DNA from: Bacillus sp. FJAT-22090
GTDB lineage: Bacteria > Bacillota > Bacilli > Bacillales_A > Planococcaceae
Reading direction: 5' to 3'
Length of the DNA: 64,000 bases
Assembly (NCBI RefSeq): GCF_001278755.1
Contig: NZ_CP012601.1
Coordinates: 3,286,154 to 3,350,153, forward strand
Of this stretch, positions 9,095 through 17,746 are shown one piece after another. The first letter of the stretch is position 1. Each line of letters opens with the position of its first letter. Below the pieces are notes generated by a model that ran no database searches, was not told the DNA's origin, and was given only the letters and a program-made list of their open reading frames with translations. The position numbers and the translations under genes are program-made.

Positions 9095-10018
9095 CTATTT
9101 TAGGGAATCGACAATCGTATTGACATTATGTTTGTACATTCCAATATAAGTACCTTCTTCGGTTCCTTCAGCACCCATTGCATCAGAGAAAAGCTCGCCA
9201 CCAATTTGTATGGAGTGACCTTTTTCCTTTGCCCCTTCAATAACTGCTTTCATTGCTTTGTCAGAAACACTTGATTCGATAAAAACGGCTTTAATATTTT
9301 GATCAACAAGAAAATCTACAATGTTTTGAATATCCTTCAAGCCATATTCAGAATCAGTGCTCAAGCCCTGTAAACCTCTTACTTCCATTCCATGACTTCT
9401 TCCAAAATAGTTAAATGCATCATGAGCAGTAACAAGCACTCGTTGTTCTTTAGGGATTTCATTAATACGTTCGTCAGCCCATTTAGATAAATCGTTTAAT
9501 TTTTGGAAGTATACTTCTTCATTTTTTAAAAATTCATCTTGGTTATCGGGTATTTCTGCGACAAGAGTTTTAGTAACCTCTTTAACTGCTTGTTGCCAAA
9601 CTTCAATATCGAACCAAATATGTGGGTCAGAGAGTTCTGGATGTAGTTCGTTACGTAAAATTTGGTTCTTCAGAATAGCATCTCCAATTGCCCGAACAGT
9701 TTTTTCTTCTTTCATTTTTTCAAAAATATCGCTCATTTTCCCTTCTAGTTCTAAACCGTTATAAAAAATGATGTCGGCTTCTTCTAAGGTTTGTAAGTCA
9801 CCTTGTGTTGCCTTGTAAAGATGGGGGTCGACTCCAGGACCCATCAACGACTTTACTATGACGTGATCTCCTGCTATTTCCCTTACAGCATCTGCAATTT
9901 GTCCTGTTGTCGTAACGACCAAGGGCTTTTGCTCATTTCCTATGCTGTCATTGCTTTTGTTACTGCAACCAGCAATAAATAAAACAGCAGAAAAAATTAT
10001 TAATATCCACTTTTTCAA
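9095..10018 (-). CDS. mntA: Metal ABC transporter substrate-binding lipoprotein (MntA-like)
   Basis: Cluster A-I solute-binding lipoprotein. I place the start at the TTG at 10018, with GAGGAG 8 nt upstream; an in-frame GTG lies at 10042. The lipobox FIAGC puts Cys at residue 18. Metal-ligand candidates are His in GVDPHLYKAT, His in DPHIWFD, His in TAHDAFNYFG and Asp in ESSVSDKAM. The His-rich loop of ZnuA-type zinc proteins is absent. The third ligand is His, not the Glu of PsaA-type proteins, so zinc is not excluded. MntR-like boxes and two permeases favour manganese. Confidence 0.8.
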   Translation of the reverse strand: MKKWILIIFSAVLFIAGCSNKSNDSIGNEQKPLVVTTTGQIADAVREIAGDHVIVKSLMGPGVDPHLYKATQGDLQTLEEADIIFYNGLELEGKMSDIFEKMKEEKTVRAIGDAILKNQILRNELHPELSDPHIWFDIEVWQQAVKEVTKTLVAEIPDNQDEFLKNEEVYFQKLNDLSKWADERINEIPKEQRVLVTAHDAFNYFGRSHGMEVRGLQGLSTDSEYGLKDIQNIVDFLVDQNIKAVFIESSVSDKAMKAVIEGAKEKGHSIQIGGELFSDAMGAEGTEEGTYIGMYKHNVNTIVDSLK

Positions 10019-10051
10019 AATAACCACTCCTCTTTCCTTCACTCCAATTTA

Positions 10052-10128
10052 TTTCCTTAAGGAAACTTTTAGAATAAAAAAATTTAATATTTTCATTCGG
10101 ACTAATATTTTTCATTAAGGAAACTTTT
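10052..10128 (-). promoter_or_regulatory. Two MntR-like operator boxes upstream of mnt operon
   Basis: The 14-mer TTAAGGAAACTTTT occurs at 10058-10071 and again at 10115-10128. The first copy sits in the perfect palindrome TTTCCTTAAGGAAA. The core resembles the B. subtilis MntR boxes of mntH and mntA as I recall them (TTTGC.TTAAGGAAAC). The site assignment is inference. Confidence 0.6.
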
Positions 10129-10274
10129 GTTCAATAGGTTAACATTTGATTTTTATTTTGTCAAAGTACTTTATGTTAATTGAATAAAAAAGGTGCCATC
10201 TAAAATTTGTACTGAAATTTTTTTATAGTGCTATACTGAAGGGACAATTGAAGTAGGGTGAGGAGGTAACAACT

Positions 10275-10451
10275 ATGCAGTATTCTAAATCAAAGATGGA
10301 GCAGTTGGTGAAACATAGTACGGAGCTTTCAAAACGTTTGAAAGAGGTCATGAAAGAGCATGACTTAGAAAAAAGTTTTGCTCTAAAAGCTTTGTATCAT
10401 TCAGAGGTAAAAGATGGAGGGAAATATCAAAGGGATTATCAAGAGTTATGA
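10275..10451 (+). CDS. Small hypothetical protein, 58 aa
   Basis: ATG preceded by GAGGAGGT, an open frame of 58 codons, then a strong terminator 5 bp after the stop, so this is a complete one-gene unit. The product is basic and probably helical (MEQLVKHSTELSKRLKEVMK), with no cysteines or membrane segment. I do not recognise it. A possible -10 TATACT lies about 30 bp upstream. Confidence 0.65.
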   Translation: MQYSKSKMEQLVKHSTELSKRLKEVMKEHDLEKSFALKALYHSEVKDGGKYQRDYQEL

Positions 10452-10455
10452 CGAC

Positions 10456-10494
10456 AAAAGCGTGCCGAGTGTATTAATTCGGCGCGTTTTTATT
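10456..10494 (+). terminator. Intrinsic terminator of the 58-aa gene
   Basis: AAAAGCGTGCCGA pairs with TCGGCGCGTTTT, followed by a T-rich run. Confidence 0.75.
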
Positions 10495-10581
10495 TTGATA
10501 TATGAACTATTCAAAATATATCCTATTTTTAGACTACAATAGTCTATAATAAAAAGAGAAAATAGGATAAGGAGAGATAGA

Positions 10582-11385
10582 GTGAAAACACTTGTTAGTA
10601 GAATCCAAGATTTGATTGACCAGTCAAAAGGTACATGGGCTATTGTTTTAGAGGATTTGAGCTTAGGAGAAAAATGGGAACTAAATGGAGATGAGCTCTT
10701 TTACGCAGCGAGTGTTATAAAAGTTCCTATAATGGCCGCAGTTTTTAACGCTGTTGAACGTGGGGAATTTTCTCTTTCAGATCAAATTGTTCTAAAAGAA
10801 GAAGACTATGTAGGTGGTTCCGGAATTCTTCAACACTTTACGACGGGTACAGCACTTTCCATTCAAGATATAATCATGCTAATGATCATTCAAAGCGATA
10901 ATACAGCAACGAATATACTGATAGACCTTGTTGGAATTGATAGTGTTGTGCAGTCGATGAATGAAGTAGGGATGGAGAAAAGTACTTTTTACAATAAATT
11001 AATGATGAACAATCCGAATCCAAAAGGTTTTAATCAAATTTCCGCTAATGATATAGCTAAGCTCTTAAAACAGATGGCTATAGGAGAATTAGTAAGTGCT
11101 AAAGCTAGTGAACAAATGATTAATATAATGAAAAAGCAACAAATAAAAGATTGTTTGCCAGAAAAGCTACCTTCTCCTTATTCCAATTTTAATAATGGAA
11201 TGACTGCTTGGGAGTTAGCTCATAAAACAGGTTGGATTCCTGGTACTCGTCATGATGTTGGTATCTTTTTTGTCGGTGAAAGAAAACTAATAGCTACTGT
11301 TTTATCGGAGGAGGAAGACGATTTGGTGTCCAAGAGAATCCTCTCTGAAATTGGGGAGGCAATATACAATTATTTAAGTAACTGA
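10582..11385 (+). CDS. Class A beta-lactamase-like serine hydrolase, cytoplasmic
   Basis: Protein of 267 residues with the penicillin-recognising fold. The Ser-x-x-Lys motif SVIK is at 44-47, SDN at 105-107 and KTG at 215-217. There is no signal peptide or lipobox, and the omega-loop Glu-x-x-Leu-Asn that supplies the deacylating base of class A beta-lactamases is not visible (NNPNPKGFNQISA instead). It may therefore be an intracellular hydrolase rather than a resistance enzyme. The GTG start has AAGGAGA upstream. A broken reductase gene follows 14 bp later. Confidence 0.8.
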   Translation: MKTLVSRIQDLIDQSKGTWAIVLEDLSLGEKWELNGDELFYAASVIKVPIMAAVFNAVERGEFSLSDQIVLKEEDYVGGSGILQHFTTGTALSIQDIIMLMIIQSDNTATNILIDLVGIDSVVQSMNEVGMEKSTFYNKLMMNNPNPKGFNQISANDIAKLLKQMAIGELVSAKASEQMINIMKKQQIKDCLPEKLPSPYSNFNNGMTAWELAHKTGWIPGTRHDVGIFFVGERKLIATVLSEEEDDLVSKRILSEIGEAIYNYLSN

Positions 11386-11399
11386 AAGGAGTAAAGTTA

Positions 11400-12324
11400 T
11401 GACTGTTATAAAAAATATAACAATTATAGGACTAGGAGCAATAGGCAGTGTTTATGGCAATCTATTGCAGCAGTAAGTGATTTAAATGTTCGTGTATTGG
11501 TCGATTCTGACAGAAAATCTCGTTACGAATCAGAAGGAATTTTTGTAAATGGGGAAAGGCTGCCATTTGCTTATATTACCCCAAACGAAAAAACAGAGGA
11601 AGCAGATCTTATTATTGTATCTGTAAAGTATAGCCATTTACCGAGAGCTATTGAAGATATTCGCAATCAAGTAGGTAAAAACACAGTTATTATGTCCTTA
11701 CTAAATGGCATAACAAGTGAAGAAGAAATTGCAGAGGTGTACGGAGAGGATAAGATTGTATACGCAATTAGTAATGGTATAGATGCAACAAGAGAAGGAA
11801 CGTCGATTTTCTGTTCTAATCCTGGGAAAATCTCTTTTGGTAAAAAACAGAATGAAACAATTTCAGAAAAGTTAATAGCCATAAGAGAATGCTTTGACCG
11901 TGCACAAATCCCAAACGATATACCAGCTAATATGGAGCAAGTTCTTTGGTACAAATTCATGATTAATGTGGGAATCAATCAAACTTCAGCAGTAACAGGA
12001 GCTACCTATGGAGTGTTTCAAAAGATTCCTTATGCAAGAGAGCTGGCGAAAGCAGCAATGATGGAAGTTGTTCAGCTAGCTCAACTGCAAAACATCGCAT
12101 TAAAAGAAGGGGATATCGATGTATTTTTCGATACGATTATTAGCTCCTTAAGTGAGGAAGGAAAGCCATCTATGTTGCAAGATATAGAGGCTAGAAGATT
12201 TACAGAAGTAGCGATGTTTTCAGAGAAGATGATGGAACTTGGGCATCGTTTTAACATAGAAACACCCGTCAACCAAATGCTGTATCAAATAATAAAAACA
12301 TTAGAAAGTCGTTTTAATTATTGA
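11400..12324 (+). pseudogene. Ketopantoate reductase family (PanE/ApbA), frameshifted
   Basis: A good ATG with AAGGAG at 11400 starts MTVIKNITIIGLGAIGSVYG, the Rossmann nucleotide motif, but this frame stops at 11475-11477. The rest (AVSDLNVRVLVDSDR to the TGA at 12324) continues in another frame. The shift lies near the GCAGCAG at 11467-11473. The body carries ketopantoate reductase features (NGITSEEEIAEVYG, WYKFMINVGINQTSAVTG). The longest downstream frame, from a TTG at 11497, lacks the nucleotide-binding motif and has no ribosome-binding site. It is either a true pseudogene or a sequencing error. Confidence 0.8.
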
Positions 12325-12391
12325 GTAAGGTGCATGATGTTTAATCTCTACATAACTAGACAGAGTGGAACATATAAGGAATTGTTTATAA

Positions 12392-12517
12392 GGCAAGGAC
12401 CACCACGAAGACTCCTGTGGGAACAGCTTGAGCAGAAGACCCCGCAGGAGCACATGTTTTTGAAGTGACGAGGAGGCTGAAGCCAAGCCCACGGAAAGCG
12501 AAGTGGTGGCCCTTGCC
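12392..12517. repeat. Palindromic repeat family B, copy 1
   Basis: 126 bp with terminal inverted repeats GGCAAGGACCACCAC and GTGGTGGCCCTTGCC (14 of 15, the exception being a G:T pair). The inside is GC-rich (GAAGACCCCGCAGGAGC, GACGAGGAGGCTGAAGCC). The same core occurs at 57122-57238 and 20223-20339 with different but again self-complementary arms. No gene is seen from 12325 to 12626. Confidence 0.65.
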
Positions 12518-12567
12518 GAATTTAATATACAACTCTATGCACCCAAAATTGAGTTTGTCTACAGTAG

Positions 12568-12604
12568 AAAACCGATTTCCCTTTTAAGAGAAATCGGTTT
12601 TTAT
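12568..12604 (+). terminator. Intrinsic terminator
   Basis: AAAACCGATTT pairs with AAATCGGTTTT around a 12-nt loop. It lies about 240 bp after the broken reductase gene and just before the convergent flavin reductase gene. Confidence 0.6.
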
Positions 12605-12626
12605 ATGCACGATTATTGCAGAATTT

Positions 12627-13247
12627 TTATGTTTCAGATCGAAAGGTTTTCCCAAGTTCGTTTCCTAGTCCAAAATAGTGACGGAAATTATAAATAAGTG
12701 GACTCCACTTGTTTGGATCGATATGATTCTCTCCAATAATAATCTCTTTATGGGCATGAATATGTATAGCTTGTGTCTCAACGATTGCAAAGTTAGGAGA
12801 ATAATCAGGAATTCTAATGTTTCTAACACTTGCTTCTATTTGCAAAGGACATTCCATAATTCTGGATGGTTTTACCGATAAAGAATCAATAGGAGTTAAC
12901 TCGCTAACGTTATATTTATCTTTAGCATATGTAAATCCATTCTCTTTTTTATTAATTGGAACAGGATTTTTACCTGTGAAAGGCGCTAATTTTTCGACGT
13001 TTTCCCATAATGTAGGATTAGGTACATTGATCACACATTCAGGGTGTCGCTCTAAATTTTCAATCGCTTTTCCGCCAACACCGATTCCTAGAACAATACA
13101 ATCTCCTAATACCCATGAGGATGAAATAGGACTTATATTTACCGATTCATCCTCATTCCACGTATTTAGTAAAATAACAGGTGTTCCATAGTATAAAATA
13201 TTTGGTTTAATAATTTCGGTTTTTGGAATCTGTATCGTTTTTTTCAT
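12627..13247 (-). CDS. Flavin reductase family (FMN-binding split barrel) protein
   Basis: About 206 residues, similar to FMN-binding flavoreductases: YYGTPVILLNTWNEDESVNISPISSSWVLGD followed by HPECVINVPNPTLWENVEKLA. The start is the ATG at 13247, with AGGAGGA about 9 nt upstream; the longer frame to 13283 adds 12 residues that overlap this site. The reaction is unknown, perhaps supply of reduced flavin or reduction of a small compound. It is divergent from an ArsR-type regulator gene that may control it. Confidence 0.75.
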   Translation of the reverse strand: MKKTIQIPKTEIIKPNILYYGTPVILLNTWNEDESVNISPISSSWVLGDCIVLGIGVGGKAIENLERHPECVINVPNPTLWENVEKLAPFTGKNPVPINKKENGFTYAKDKYNVSELTPIDSLSVKPSRIMECPLQIEASVRNIRIPDYSPNFAIVETQAIHIHAHKEIIIGENHIDPNKWSPLIYNFRHYFGLGNELGKTFRSET

Positions 13248-13346
13248 CTGAAATTTTCCTCCTATTAAAAAGTTCTTTCTCAATTAGTGTAAAATATAAA
13301 TACATCCATTATCATCGAAGTATGGATTACATAGGAGGAAATTAAA

Positions 13347-14033
13347 TTGAATGCAGATCCTAATGTAGCAATAGTTGCAACTCTTGTAAGTGAAGCTTCG
13401 CGTGCAGCGATCTTAACAGCATTATTAGATGGTAGATTTCATCCTGCAAGTGAATTAGCCTATATGGCTGGAGTCAAACCACAAACTGCGAGTTTTCATT
13501 TAAAAAAAATGGTCGATGCAAACGTGGTCGCTGTTGAAAAGTATGGAAGACATCGATACTATGGAATTCAAAATCAGGAAGTTGCTCGGGTTATGGAATC
13601 CTTATTATCAATAGCTCCTCCAATTAAAGTAAAGTCCTTAAATCAAGATTTAGAGAATAAAGCAATACGTTCTGCAAGGACTTGTTATGATCATCTAGCA
13701 GGGGCCTTAGGTGTAAAGTTAACTCAGGCTTTAATTAGAGAAGGGATTCTTTGTGAGGAAGAGAAATGCTTCACTGTTACCGAAAAGGGAAAGGAGTTCT
13801 TTATAGCTTTTCAAATTGATCTGGAAGAAGTGAAGAATAAGCGTCGTTCATTTTCACACAAATGTTTAGATTGGAGTGAAAGACGTCACCATCTTGCTGG
13901 AGCATTAGGAAATGCTCTTTTAGAAAAACTGTTAGATTTAAATTGGATTCAGCGTTTGCCTAAAACTCGAGCGATAAAAGTAACGCCTAAAGGTAAAAAC
14001 GCACTAAAAGAAAGATTTTCAATTGATTTATAA
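13347..14033 (+). CDS. ArsR-type winged-helix transcriptional regulator
   Basis: 228 residues. The N-terminal HTH (SEASRAAILTALLDGRFHPASELAYMAGVKPQTASFHLKKM) is of the ArsR type. A longer C-terminal region contains two similar segments (ARTCYDHLAGALGVKLTQAL and ERRHHLAGALGNALLEKL), an internal repeat of the effector part. No CxC metal site is present. It starts at a TTG with AGGAGG 7-8 nt upstream. It is divergent from the flavin reductase gene. Confidence 0.8.
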   Translation: MNADPNVAIVATLVSEASRAAILTALLDGRFHPASELAYMAGVKPQTASFHLKKMVDANVVAVEKYGRHRYYGIQNQEVARVMESLLSIAPPIKVKSLNQDLENKAIRSARTCYDHLAGALGVKLTQALIREGILCEEEKCFTVTEKGKEFFIAFQIDLEEVKNKRRSFSHKCLDWSERRHHLAGALGNALLEKLLDLNWIQRLPKTRAIKVTPKGKNALKERFSIDL

Positions 14034-14042
14034 TCTTATAGA

Positions 14043-14095
14043 AACAGCCGATTCCTTGTTAAAAAGGTATCGGCTGTTGCACTCTTTTTAAGAGT
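14043..14095 (+). terminator. Intrinsic terminator
   Basis: AACAGCCGAT pairs with ATCGGCTGTT, and a CTCTTTTT run follows. Confidence 0.65.
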
Positions 14096-14112
14096 TTATA
14101 TTGTATTAATAA

Positions 14113-14865
14113 TTATTTAGCTGTTACACCACCATCAACAGGTAGTTCAACACCTGTGATGTATGAAGATGCATCAGACGCTAAGAACAGTACAGCTTCT
14201 GCAACTTCTACTGATTGGCCAACACGTGGAAGCGCGGTTTGTGACAAGAACCATTGACTCATTTTTTCGTCTTCCATATACGCTTTACTCATAGGAGTTA
14301 CAATGAAGCCAGGGTGGACTGAGTTTACACGGATATTGTCTTTTCCATAGTCAACTGCACAGGCTTTTGTTAACATGCGAACTGCTCCTTTTGAAGAAGT
14401 ATAAGCACCGGCCCCTGAGCTACCTTTTAAACCAGCAATCGATGAGATATTCACGATAGACCCGCCTCCATTAGCTCGGAAATGCGGTAAACCTAATTTA
14501 GTGCCTAAAAATATGCTCTTTACGTTAATATTCATAATTTGATCCCATTGTTCTATTGTTAGCTCTTCCATAGTAGGACGTTGGCTAATTCCAGCGTTGT
14601 TTACTAGAACATCTAATTTACCAAATGTATTAATCGTTTCTTCGTAAACTTTATTCCAATCTTCCTCTGAAGTGACATTATGCGCTACAGAAATTGCTTC
14701 ACCGCCAGCTTCCTTAATTTCTGCTACTACTTCTTGAACTGCTGCTTCGTTAATATCTGTTGCTACAACTTTGGCGCCTTCACTAGCGAATAATAATGCT
14801 TCTTCACGACCCATACCAGATCCAGCACCTGTAATAATTGCAACTTTTTCTTCTAATCTAGCCAT
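14113..14865 (-). CDS. SDR family oxidoreductase
   Basis: 250-residue classical short-chain dehydrogenase. TGAGSGMG is at 13-20, NNAG at 89-92, catalytic Ser at 141/142 and YTSSK with Tyr155 and Lys159. The Asp ending the second strand (VVATDIN) suggests preference for NAD(H). The C-terminal ELPVDGGVTAK is usual for the glucose dehydrogenase/FabG-like branch. AGGAGG precedes the ATG. The substrate is unknown. It may share a transcript with the FAD-binding dehydrogenase gene 110 bp upstream. Confidence 0.85.
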   Translation of the reverse strand: MARLEEKVAIITGAGSGMGREEALLFASEGAKVVATDINEAAVQEVVAEIKEAGGEAISVAHNVTSEEDWNKVYEETINTFGKLDVLVNNAGISQRPTMEELTIEQWDQIMNINVKSIFLGTKLGLPHFRANGGGSIVNISSIAGLKGSSGAGAYTSSKGAVRMLTKACAVDYGKDNIRVNSVHPGFIVTPMSKAYMEDEKMSQWFLSQTALPRVGQSVEVAEAVLFLASDASSYITGVELPVDGGVTAK

Positions 14866-14974
14866 TTGTATTGCCTCCTAAAATTATTTTAACGTTAAAA
14901 TATCTTAATTGCAGATTTATTATACAATCAAGTGATAGCGTTTACAAATGAAAAGAAAATCCAATTATTAGAAA

Positions 14975-16636
14975 CTAATTACTATAAAGTTCTTTCGCTA
15001 TTGCACGGCCAGTTTCTCTACCAGTAAAAATACATCCACCTAAAAAAGTACCTTCCAGTGACCGGTAGCCATGTACTCCTCCACCGCCAAAGCCAGTAAT
15101 TTCACCTGCTGCATAAAGACCAGGGACAGGGTTTCCTGAAGCATTTAAAACTCGACCAGATAAATCTGTTTGAAGACCACCAAGCGTTTTGCGGGTAACA
15201 ATATTCAAACGAACAGCAATTAAAGGCCCGTTTTTCGAATCAAGAATTTTGTGGGGTGGAGCTACGCGTATTAACTTATCTCCGATATAATTTCGGGCAC
15301 CTCTAAGAGCTGTAATTTGAAGATCCTTCGTAAATCTATTTTCTATTTCTCGATCTCGTGCCTCAATTTGTCTTTGAATTATTTCTAAGTTTAATAGATT
15401 ACTTTTTGTAATTTTATTCATACCATTCACAAGGTCTGCTAAATTATTTGCAATGACGAAATCTTCTCCCTTGTCCATAAATGCTTTTACTGGAGCAGTC
15501 GGGCCAGGGAGAACTCTTTTTAACACTTCTTTTATACTTTTTCCGGTTAAGTCTGGGTTCTGTTCGGATCCAGAAAGTGCAAATTCTTTTTCAATGATCT
15601 TTTCTGTTAAGATAAACCAAGAATAATCAAATCCTGTTTTTTGAATAGCTTCTAATGTTCCAAGTGTATCGAAGCCTGGGAAGTTTGGTGCTGGGAAACG
15701 TTGTCCCTTTGCATCTAGCCAAATAGAAGATGGTCCTGGAAGAATTCGTATTCCATGGTCTTTCCAAATAGGATTCCAATTTTTGATGCCTTCCGTGTAA
15801 TGCCACATTCTGTCTTTATTAACAAGGCGTCCACCTGCCTTTTGTGAAATACCAATCATTCGTCCATCTACATGCTCTGGTACACCGGAGATCATATTCT
15901 TAGGAGGTTTACCAAGTCGCACCGGCCAGTTTTCACGAACTAATTCATGGTTAGCACCTATTCCGCCACTTGTTACCATTACTGCGTCGGCAAAGTATTC
16001 AAAATCTCCTATTATCTCACGTGAGGTTGCTTCCCCTCGTTTTGCATTGCTTGGAACAAGCACAAATCCCCGTGTTCCAATAACTCGCCCGTTTTCTATG
16101 ATTAGTTCATCTACTTGATGGCGGGGTTTATATTCTACAAGTCCTTTTGTAATAGCTGATCGTATGCGAGTTTCAAAGGGTTTTACAATTCCTGGGCCTG
16201 TTCCCCAAACAATATGGAATCTAGGGACTGAGTTACCATGTCCTTCGGCAAGATATCCTCCGCGTTCTGCCCAACCAACAACAGGAAAAAAACGAACTCC
16301 TTGTTTATGCAACCATTCTCTTTTTTCGCCTGCTGCAAAGCGAACATAAGCCTCTGCCCATTTCTTTGCCCAAAAGTCTTCATCGTCATCTCTATCAAAC
16401 CCAGCGGTTCCGAGCCAGTCTTGCCAAGCTAATTCAACTGAATCTTTTATACCAAGTCTTTTTTGCTCTGGTGAGTTCACTAAAAATAACCCACCGAAAG
16501 ACCACCAAGCCTGTCCACCAATTGAGTTTTCTGGTTCTTGATCCAGAAGTAAAACCTTTTTTCCGGCATCGGCAAGTTCTGCCGTTGCAACTAAGCCAGC
16601 TAATCCTGCTCCTATTACTATCACATCAAATTTCAT
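14975..16636 (-). CDS. FAD-binding dehydrogenase (fumarate reductase/ketosteroid dehydrogenase-like flavoprotein)
   Basis: About 553 residues. The N-terminal dinucleotide motif DVIVIGAGLAGLVATAELA binds FAD. GGQAWWSFGGLF and the C-terminal GLYAAGEITGFGGGGVHGYRS end the FAD_binding_2 domain. Proteins of this kind are annotated as FAD-dependent dehydrogenases; the substrate is unknown. The start is the ATG at 16636, with GGGGGA about 6 nt upstream. The frame to 16681 adds 15 residues that read through this site. A 14-bp palindrome in the divergent promoter region may be an operator. Confidence 0.8.
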   Translation of the reverse strand: MKFDVIVIGAGLAGLVATAELADAGKKVLLLDQEPENSIGGQAWWSFGGLFLVNSPEQKRLGIKDSVELAWQDWLGTAGFDRDDDEDFWAKKWAEAYVRFAAGEKREWLHKQGVRFFPVVGWAERGGYLAEGHGNSVPRFHIVWGTGPGIVKPFETRIRSAITKGLVEYKPRHQVDELIIENGRVIGTRGFVLVPSNAKRGEATSREIIGDFEYFADAVMVTSGGIGANHELVRENWPVRLGKPPKNMISGVPEHVDGRMIGISQKAGGRLVNKDRMWHYTEGIKNWNPIWKDHGIRILPGPSSIWLDAKGQRFPAPNFPGFDTLGTLEAIQKTGFDYSWFILTEKIIEKEFALSGSEQNPDLTGKSIKEVLKRVLPGPTAPVKAFMDKGEDFVIANNLADLVNGMNKITKSNLLNLEIIQRQIEARDREIENRFTKDLQITALRGARNYIGDKLIRVAPPHKILDSKNGPLIAVRLNIVTRKTLGGLQTDLSGRVLNASGNPVPGLYAAGEITGFGGGGVHGYRSLEGTFLGGCIFTGRETGRAIAKELYSN

Positions 16637-16698
16637 TTCCCATCCCCCGATTTTCAATAAAATTCTGAAACTTACTGTCATTATATTTCTTTTACAAT

Positions 16699-16712
16699 TG
16701 AATAGCTATTCA
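16699..16712. promoter_or_regulatory. 14-bp perfect palindrome in divergent promoter region
   Basis: TGAATAGCTATTCA lies between the FAD-binding dehydrogenase gene (minus) and the methyltransferase gene (plus), 3 bp before the -35 box of the latter. It resembles TetR-family operators such as Bacillus FadR sites (TGAATGA..A.TCATTCA). No TetR gene is nearby. Confidence 0.45.
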
Positions 16713-16715
16713 GTT

Positions 16716-16744
16716 TTAACATATAAAATTATGCGTGTTATAAT
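16716..16744 (+). promoter_or_regulatory. Sigma-A type promoter
   Basis: TTAACA, a 17-bp spacer and TATAAT lie 24 bp before the TTG start of the methyltransferase gene. Confidence 0.65.
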
Positions 16745-16768
16745 AGGAATTACATTGGAGGGAATAAA

Positions 16769-17722
16769 TTGACGAACATTAGCCGACAACCGGCATTCAT
16801 TTATACATATGCATACAATGATGCAGAACGCTCTCTATGTCATTTGGAGATGCGCTCTTTTTTTGGTATAGATACTGAGTTAAAAATATTGAAAAGTGAT
16901 ATAAAAATTGATCCGAATAGAAGTCCTTTTATGAAGGGAAGATTAGAGATACTAGCAGATGGTGATGAAGTAGAAGAAATCATTGCTCAAGCATCTGCAT
17001 TTGGATCGGAAGAAGAAACAAACAAAGTAATATTTTTAAAAATTAACGATCGCCAAGGGCAAGATAAAATTGAAAATAAAGAACGTCTTCAAATTGAGCG
17101 GGCTATAGGTAGTGAAATGCAAGGTGACTTTGATCTTCATAATCCCCATCAGTTGTATGCAATCGTTCCATTCGGGGGACGCTGGTATTTTGGAATATAT
17201 TGCAAAAGCGAACCTATCTGGTTTCATCATATGAAAAAACCAAAAGAATATTCTACAGCTTTAAGCACTCGTGTTGCTCGGGCTGTTGCAAATATTGCAG
17301 TTCCACACCCAGAAGGTATTCAAGCAATTGATCCTTGTTGTGGAATTGGAACGGTTCTTGTAGAAGCACTATCCATGGGGATCGATATTGTTGGAAGAGA
17401 TATAAACCCTCTCGTTTGTGTTGGTTCCAGGGAAAATATCGCATACTTTGGTTTAACCGGAGATGTGCAAAAAGGGGCAATAGAAGATATTACGGAAACC
17501 TATGATGTGGCTATTATTGATTTGCCCTATAATTTATATACCCATGCATCATGGGATGAGCAGTTTGAGATTTTAAAGCATGCAAGAAGAATTGCAAAAA
17601 AGGTAGTCATCGTCACAATTGAATCCATGGATGAGCGTTTAAAAACGGTAGGCTTTCAAATAACGGACCGATGTATAACAAAGAAACAGCAGTTTTCTCG
17701 TGAAATAGTTGTCTGTCAGTAA
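16769..17722 (+). CDS. Trm11-like RNA methyltransferase family protein
   Basis: 317 residues. The C-terminal half is a Rossmann methyltransferase with the SAM motif DPCCGIGT (188-195) and the catalytic motif DLPYN (251-255), as in UPF0020/Trm11 N2-guanine methyltransferases. The N-terminal half (ETNKVIFLKINDRQGQ and HNPHQLYAIVPFGGRWYFG) fits the RNA-binding region of these proteins, although no full THUMP domain can be claimed. It starts at TTG with GGAGGGA upstream. The probable substrate is tRNA or rRNA; the position is unknown. Confidence 0.75.
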   Translation: MTNISRQPAFIYTYAYNDAERSLCHLEMRSFFGIDTELKILKSDIKIDPNRSPFMKGRLEILADGDEVEEIIAQASAFGSEEETNKVIFLKINDRQGQDKIENKERLQIERAIGSEMQGDFDLHNPHQLYAIVPFGGRWYFGIYCKSEPIWFHHMKKPKEYSTALSTRVARAVANIAVPHPEGIQAIDPCCGIGTVLVEALSMGIDIVGRDINPLVCVGSRENIAYFGLTGDVQKGAIEDITETYDVAIIDLPYNLYTHASWDEQFEILKHARRIAKKVVIVTIESMDERLKTVGFQITDRCITKKQQFSREIVVCQ

Positions 17723-17746
17723 AGTAATGAGGAAGGAGGGTGTAGG

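Noticed and set aside
12301..12697. Two 63-64-codon frames around the palindrome at 12392
   Set aside because: They lie on the repeat and the terminator and have no ribosome-binding site.
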